Assembly (NCBI GenBank): GCA_945875135.1
Contig: CAMCJO010000049.1
Span: forward strand, 1-9,889
Source: an uncultured Porphyromonas sp.
GTDB taxonomy: Bacteria; Bacteroidota; Bacteroidia; Bacteroidales; Porphyromonadaceae
DNA: 9,889 nt
Direction: 5' to 3'
Positions within the stretch are counted from its first letter, which is position 1. Every line of letters starts with the position of its first letter. Under the pieces are notes generated by a model. That model did no database searches and was not told the origin of the DNA. It saw nothing but the letters and a program-made list of their open reading frames with translations. Shown piece after piece: positions 6,962 through 9,889 of the stretch. Made by a program: the position numbers and the translations under genes.

Positions 6962-7234
6962 GGGTCAAAGTCCTGCCGTTACACTGTCGCCTCGTAGGCT
7001 ATATACGATACAAAGGTAATAAGTATGACAAGTCAGGCTACCCGCTACTGCCCTCTAGAGCATTCAACGAAAGATTCTATCCTGCAAACGTACCCCCCCC
7101 CAAGAACTGAAGCAACCAAAATCTGTAGGACACCAAATCCATAGCTCGCACCACCCTAAAGAGCAATATGCTCCAAACTTCTAATGCTATTGCCCTGTTA
7201 CACAAGTCCAAGAACCTCTACAATTCATTTTTTG

Positions 7235-7242
7235 TATCTTAG
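7235..7242 (+). promoter_or_regulatory. Candidate Bacteroidetes -7 box for the surface-protein gene
   Basis: TATCTTAG at 7235-7242 matches the Bacteroidetes -7 consensus TAnnTTTG at all but one defined base and is preceded by a run of six T. No clear -33 TTTG box lies at the usual distance. It is 14 bp before the ATG at 7257 and 26 bp before the in-frame ATG at 7269. The second start would leave a more usable leader, which slightly favours 7269 as the true start. Confidence 0.35.
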
Positions 7243-7256
7243 CTGGCATAAACAAG

Positions 7257-9398
7257 ATGTGTCTTCGTATGAAAGCTCATAAATCTCTCCGATGCTCCCT
7301 GTGGTGTGGGTGTCTACTCCTCTCACTCCACCTCCTCTCATATGCCCAGCAGACAGAGCTACAGATCTACAGTCTTGTCAGCTCTGACGCAACGATACCT
7401 ACTGAGGTGTATTCACCTCGTAAGGTGCAACAACTCTCTATGAGAAATATGCAACGAGGGAAGCCTCTCCAGATAAGTCTCGTCTACAAGGATGATGTCC
7501 CGATGAAGATGGGGTACAAAGAGGTACTAGAGCATGCCGCCAAGATGTGGGGTGACAACCTAACCGTCTCCGAGCAAACGGAGGGAACGCTCAATATAGA
7601 GGTCAGCTTCTCGGATGGGATGCCTGAGGACTTAGCCTATGTCGCTACACCATTCTGTCTTAAGGTTGATGATGCCATAGTCCCTGATGCCGTACTATTT
7701 GCGACAGGGGAGAAAAAGAATTCAGAATTTCCAAATGGAGCAGTTGGTCGTATACAAATAAATAGAAAACTCAATTGGTTTGTAGAGGGTTCTATTAATG
7801 AGTCTATAACAGCTCAACAGTACGATCTAAAGACAGTCACATTACGGGCGATAGGAAATGTCTTAGGCTTTGCATCCTCTGTGGGAGCTTCAGCTCCTCC
7901 TAGCTCTAAAAGGATTGTTCAGGGTACAATACTTGACAAGCAGATACTAGATTCTAGCGGGCTATCTCTTTTTAAGCAAGTAAATGGGAAGGAAGTAGGA
8001 CAGCTCTCAGCAATAGCTAGCCGAGAGTTCTATTGGATGGGTGACAAGGCTCTCCCTTTGTACAATCCAAGAGTCGTATCTAAAGAGAGCTTTATGAGCT
8101 TCTCCGACAATGTGTCAGGACTATTCTCATGGAGGATCAAGAAGGGTCAAACTGCGCATCAAGTCGACCCCAACTCGCTTCAAGTAATGTGGGGTGTCGG
8201 ATGGAAGCAACATCACAATAATGAGGTTACTATTCGGGTGAAAGGACAGAGTAGCGAAGATATACTAAGCCATGGCTCTAGCTACACATTCACATATAAG
8301 ACCTCCTCATCTCTACCCATCTCACCCATCACATGGCGTGTAGAATACTTGGGAAAGGATGGGCAGTATCACCTGATGAGTTTATCTAAGTCTCAAGATT
8401 TAGTTACGGCCATTCGATTCGATACAGACGATGCTTATGTCAACTCTGCTGGTCTCTATATGATACGAGCCAGTCTAGAGGGCATCTGTCAGGGGGCAAA
8501 GATATCAGGAGAGCAAATCTACTATGTAGCAACGGCTCCAGGATCTATAAAAGTAACCTTTACGGAGACTGCTAGGACAGCCTATTTTGTTGATGGCATT
8601 GTTCGTATTGAGAGTCTAGGAGCAGAAGAATTTCAAGTCAGAGTCGCAGACTACGAAGATGGTCACGAAAGAAAAGGACGTATAGAGCATCTCAACTATA
8701 CAAGCTTTAGAGTTCATGCTCTGCGAGCAGACGGCTATACTGAAGTAGAAGTAAAAGCAACAAATAAGTATGGCTCCCGAGAAGCAGTTATCCCTATTAT
8801 TGATGAATCTAGATCTAGTAATAATGGGAATAGATCAATAATGCTATCAGAATGCATATCTGATGAATCTGGATGCCTAGAGTACATTTCTGTAACTCCT
8901 TGGAAGGGGGATTGGAGTTGTAGGAAAACACAAACAAGCTATCAAGTACGACAAGATTACATCTACAAGGGAGAAATCATAGAAACATTCTTGTCAGAAG
9001 AAGAAGAGATAGAATCGGGAGTCTTTATGTATGAAGTCAAACTCCATCGTAAGCTGTGCAGAAACGAGCCTGATGATATTTACATCACCTTATACTTACG
9101 CACTGAAGACGACAAAGTATTCCAATCTCTTCCCCTATCTATCAGACAGGATTTGAATATTACTTCCCTTTCACGTCCCACTATAGAGGCTCTTGGCTTT
9201 GACATAACCTTGCTTTCACCATCTTACCTACAGATTACATTCCAAGATGTAACTAAGCATCAGATCAGACTGCTTCGTTTGTCAGGAGAGTTGCTTATTT
9301 CTGAAGAGGCTCTAGGCAGTACAACCTTAACACTGCCGACCACCTTAGATATAGCTCACTATATCCTCCAAGTAGATAACAAAACCATCAAACTATAA
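7257..9398 (+). CDS. Secreted surface protein: inactive zincin-like region, Ig/FN3-like domains, probable T9SS sorting domain
   Basis: Predicted secreted protein of 713 residues (709 if the ATG at 7269 is used, perhaps likelier since it gives a classic MKAHKSLRCS signal-peptide start). The signal peptide has a Leu-rich core and a probable cleavage after SYA30, leaving QQ at the new N-terminus. Residues ~80-230 read like a Bacteroidetes zincin metalloprotease (IQINRKLNWFVEG, then YDLKTVTLRAIGNVLGFASS). The zinc-binding HExxH aligns with R197-A-I-G-N201, so both His and the catalytic Glu are absent and protease activity is not expected. Residues ~300-520 are beta-rich with repeated TFTYK / YYVATAPGS / VEVKATNKYGSRE text typical of Ig or FN3-like modules. 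The last ~75 residues (IRLLRLSGELL ... AHYILQVDNKTIKL) resemble a T9SS type A sorting domain, pointing to outer-membrane translocation. The gene is AT-richer than its neighbours (22 of 60 bases are G/C at 8761-8820, against 41 of 60 at 5041-5100). Ligand or role unknown. Confidence 0.7.
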   Translation: MCLRMKAHKSLRCSLWCGCLLLSLHLLSYAQQTELQIYSLVSSDATIPTEVYSPRKVQQLSMRNMQRGKPLQISLVYKDDVPMKMGYKEVLEHAAKMWGDNLTVSEQTEGTLNIEVSFSDGMPEDLAYVATPFCLKVDDAIVPDAVLFATGEKKNSEFPNGAVGRIQINRKLNWFVEGSINESITAQQYDLKTVTLRAIGNVLGFASSVGASAPPSSKRIVQGTILDKQILDSSGLSLFKQVNGKEVGQLSAIASREFYWMGDKALPLYNPRVVSKESFMSFSDNVSGLFSWRIKKGQTAHQVDPNSLQVMWGVGWKQHHNNEVTIRVKGQSSEDILSHGSSYTFTYKTSSSLPISPITWRVEYLGKDGQYHLMSLSKSQDLVTAIRFDTDDAYVNSAGLYMIRASLEGICQGAKISGEQIYYVATAPGSIKVTFTETARTAYFVDGIVRIESLGAEEFQVRVADYEDGHERKGRIEHLNYTSFRVHALRADGYTEVEVKATNKYGSREAVIPIIDESRSSNNGNRSIMLSECISDESGCLEYISVTPWKGDWSCRKTQTSYQVRQDYIYKGEIIETFLSEEEEIESGVFMYEVKLHRKLCRNEPDDIYITLYLRTEDDKVFQSLPLSIRQDLNITSLSRPTIEALGFDITLLSPSYLQITFQDVTKHQIRLLRLSGELLISEEALGSTTLTLPTTLDIAHYILQVDNKTIKL

Positions 9399-9476
9399 CA
9401 CGATCTAGTCATCACGATGGAGCGCCACCACAAGGAGCAGCAGCAGAAGGCTCGTCGCACCATCGCTATCGAGTAA
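9399..9476 (+). pseudogene. Truncated second copy of the hsp20 3' end
   Basis: These 26 codons including the stop correspond to the Hsp20 segment starting HDLVITMEHH (6572) and ending QQKARRTIAIE-stop (6811). The copy is exactly 162 bp shorter (78 against 240 bases). The deletion joins the two places in the intact gene where AGGAGCAGCA occurs (6609-6618 and 6771-6780), pointing to slippage or recombination between these direct repeats. It keeps the reading frame. It begins on the first base after the TAA of the surface-protein gene and is in frame with that gene, but has no start codon context, so it is probably not translated by itself. It lacks most of the alpha-crystallin domain and cannot be a working chaperone. 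Confidence 0.85.
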
Positions 9477-9550
9477 TAGCGCCACACCGCTAGACCTGAG
9501 CACCTCGCTCTAGTCTTACCATAAAAATCTAACACACCTAGTAGCCCCGC
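9433..9550 (+). repeat. Direct repeat copy B: hsp20 3' end and terminator arm
   Basis: Second copy of the hsp20 tail and 3' untranslated region, about 2.66 kb downstream of copy A and in the same orientation. The low divergence suggests a fairly recent duplication or occasional gene conversion. Together the copies bracket the surface-protein gene, so recombination between them could delete it or circularise the segment. Confidence 0.85.
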
Positions 9551-9575
9551 TTGGTTCGCACCGAGTGGGGCTACT
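9540..9575 (+). terminator. Hairpin terminator of the surface-protein transcript (copy B)
   Basis: AGTAGCCCC (9540-9548) pairs with GGGGCTACT (9567-9575). Unlike copy A, the pairing continues inward through G·T and CTTGG/CCGAG, leaving the 6-base loop TTCGCA, so about 15 base pairs form with two wobbles. No T-run follows (GGCGTTTG), so termination may be weaker, or the hairpin may serve mainly to protect the 3' end of the mRNA. No other terminator follows the surface-protein gene. Confidence 0.6.
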
Positions 9576-9636
9576 GGCGTTTGAGTCGGCCCGATGATCC
9601 AGCCAAACGGCTCACCGCTCACCTCTAGATCCCAAA

Positions 9637-9889
9637 ACCTCGGAAGAATTTCCCCAAAAGCTCCCGAGGAAATCCCAAACTCCTCCGAAGTTTGAAATAA
9701 AAGTTCGGAAGAATGAAATGAAACTTCGGAAGAAAGATTTCAAAGTTCCGAAGAGTTTTCTCGTTCCTCCGTGGAGGATAAGGAATAGCTCCCTGAGAAC
9801 TGCCGAGTTCCTACCTAGGAACCGAAAAGTTCCTCCGTTGGAACTAAAAAGTTCCTCCGCTGGAACTAAAGAGTTCCTCCCTTGGAACT
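9637..9889. repeat. Degenerate tandem array of ~22-bp units (minisatellite, runs off the window)
   Basis: Twelve units can be aligned, starting at 9637, 9659, 9679, 9702, 9723, 9744, 9762, 9784, 9806, 9828, 9850 and 9872. The last six are spaced exactly 22 bp apart; earlier spacings vary from 18 to 23. Left units share a CGGAAGAA core; right units read AGTTCC-TCCGTT-GGAACT, a perfect 6-bp palindrome with a 6-base loop, plus AAAA-type linkers. The units abut with no unique spacers, so this is not a CRISPR array. P. gingivalis carries MITE-like elements built of 23-nt tandem repeats (BrickBuilt); this array resembles that style, but I cannot confirm sequence kinship. The 60 bases before it (9577-9636) show nothing recognisable. 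The array reaches the window edge. Confidence 0.8.

Larger units (their letters stand above)
6812..7256. other. Intergenic region between hsp20 and the surface-protein gene
   Basis: This 445-base stretch contains the hsp20 3' untranslated region and terminator (to 6920), a second hairpin (6931-6961), a run of nine C residues (7093-7101) and a candidate promoter close to 7257. An open frame exists at 6904-7110, but it starts inside the terminator hairpin and resembles no protein I know, so I do not call it a gene. The part from about 6930 to 7110 could be the worn end of an insertion sequence: in reverse complement it finishes GCTTTTTCAACAGTCTC, similar in style to IS ends. I cannot name a family. 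The rest (7110-7220) shows nothing recognisable. Confidence 0.5.

Noticed and set aside
6904..7110. Plus-strand open frame of 68 codons after hsp20
   Set aside because: It begins inside the terminator hairpin, crosses a second hairpin and a C9 run, and has no protein-like family features.
9359..9622. Minus-strand open frame across the hsp20 tail copy
   Set aside because: It is the antisense of the duplicated hsp20 tail and terminator; a similar antisense frame occurs at copy A (6658-6894), so the resemblance of the two peptides only reflects the DNA repeat.
9637..9889. CRISPR array
   Set aside because: Units are contiguous, 18-23 bp apart from start to start, without unique spacers, and no cas gene is in the window.

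Overview
The window looks like chromosomal DNA from a Bacteroidales bacterium, most likely a Porphyromonas. The reasons are a DUF4270-type protein, start codons mostly without a clear Shine-Dalgarno, a possible Bacteroidetes -7 box (TAnnTTTG-like), a protein with an apparent type IX secretion (T9SS) C-terminal sorting domain, and a tandem ~22-bp repeat array resembling minisatellites known from Porphyromonas gingivalis. The genus is an inference; no species marker is present.

Layout. Positions 1-762 hold the 3' end of a DUF4270 gene. Next come six tightly packed plus-strand genes (795-6237, gaps of 3-34 bp, no visible internal terminator): a NupG-like nucleoside/H+ symporter, an MlaE-type permease with its MlaF-type ATPase, and a YbhG/HlyD-type membrane fusion lipoprotein with two separate YbhF-type ATPases. 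The two ATPases are complementary. The first has a normal LSGG signature but has lost its Q-loop Gln and H-loop His; the second keeps both but has LPLGW in place of LSGG. All the defects fall on one of the two ATP sites of the predicted heterodimer. Neither the efflux permeases nor an MCE (MlaD) protein is encoded here. From 6380 to 6811 there is a small heat-shock protein (Hsp20) gene ending in a strong hairpin terminator.

The right third is different. A lower-GC gene (7257-9398) encodes a secreted protein of about 710 residues. It has a signal peptide, a region resembling a zincin metalloprotease in which the HExxH positions read RAIGN, Ig/FN3-like middle domains, and a probable T9SS sorting domain. 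Directly after its stop codon, in the same frame, lies a second partial copy of the hsp20 3' end, its stop region and its terminator. This copy carries an exact 162-bp internal deletion relative to the intact gene, between 10-bp direct repeats. The surface-protein gene is thus bracketed by hsp20 tails, which suggests a cassette-like or recombination-prone locus.

From about 9637 to the window edge is a degenerate tandem array of 21-23-bp units. Its distal units are short perfect palindromes that keep pairing while their sequence changes.

How the genes fit together: the left part is housekeeping transport (nucleoside uptake, envelope lipid trafficking, efflux), followed by a chaperone. The right part looks like an acquired or rearranged surface-protein locus next to a repeat element. 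No rRNA, tRNA, CRISPR array or intact insertion sequence was seen.
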